Origin: a bacterium UBA7470
Lineage (GTDB): Bacteria; Pseudomonadota; Gammaproteobacteria; Burkholderiales; Burkholderiaceae_C
Assembly: GCA_002479815.1 (NCBI GenBank)
Contig: DLPA01000060.1
Location: forward strand, 6,663 to 12,920
Direction of reading: 5' to 3'
Length of the DNA stretch: 6,258 nt
Made by a program: the position numbers and the translations under genes. The notes under the pieces were generated by a model that was not told where the DNA came from, searched no databases, and saw nothing but the letters and a program-made list of their open reading frames with translations. Shown one piece after another: positions 6,143-6,258 of this stretch (its first letter is position 1; every line of letters begins with the position of its first letter).

Positions 6143-6256
6143 CAAGCGCACCATGCCCAATGTCCAATCTGTCGAGCCGCTGGCCTAGGCAAAGGTGCAT
6201 CATGTGCTGAGGGCCAAACGCTATGGGATGCCTACGAAGCCGCCCCCATGCCTGAG
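6143..6256 (+). pseudogene. In-frame continuation of the small accessory gene, Cys-rich segment
   Basis: Directly after TAA (6140-6142), the same frame stays open to the window end and reads QAHHAQCPICRAAGLGKGAS followed by CAEGQTLWDAYEAAP. HH and C-x2-C-x10-C look like a small zinc-binding knuckle, and the composition is protein-like. No ATG start with a ribosome binding site fits a separate gene. It is best read as the C-terminal part of the 5930 gene cut off by a single stop codon. The true end lies outside the window. Confidence 0.45.
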
Positions 6257-6258
6257 TT

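Overview
The window looks chromosomal, from a betaproteobacterium, probably Burkholderiales and perhaps Comamonadaceae. This rests on a QseBC/PmrAB-type two-component pair followed by PepSY and cytochrome b561 genes, a proteobacterial TerC gene behind a yybP-ykoY leader, and an integrase remnant whose N-terminus is of the kind common in Burkholderiales. The genus cannot be fixed from sequence alone.

Left arm (1-3739, minus strand). Five genes read leftward as one probable operon: response regulator, sensor kinase, a small exported PepSY-like protein, a cytochrome b561-type membrane protein, and a cation diffusion facilitator (CDF) cut off by the window edge. Regulator and kinase overlap at GTGATG, and PepSY and cytochrome overlap by 4 bases (ATGA). 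The CDF gene starts 24 bases after the cytochrome stop. The layout suggests an envelope signal controlling a membrane electron-transfer module and a metal efflux pump; this is inference.

Centre (3740-5043). A divergent intergenic region carries a clear yybP-ykoY manganese riboswitch on the plus strand. It leads into an intact 316-residue TerC/Alx-family membrane protein, which ends at a strong intrinsic terminator. One strand of the closing P1 helix is also perfectly complementary to the terC Shine-Dalgarno region. The likely switch mechanism can therefore be read from the sequence: manganese forms P1 and frees the ribosome binding site.

Right arm (5044-6258). This is a decayed mobile-element end. 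A P4-family tyrosine integrase pseudogene starts at 5161. It carries a one-base frameshift in a C run, a nonsense codon, an internal deletion, and no catalytic domain. About 200 bases with no recognisable gene follow. Last comes a small accessory gene with a good ribosome binding site, interrupted by an in-frame TAA after 70 codons, beyond which the frame continues with a Cys-rich motif to the window edge. No tRNA, rRNA, CRISPR array or complete insertion sequence was found.
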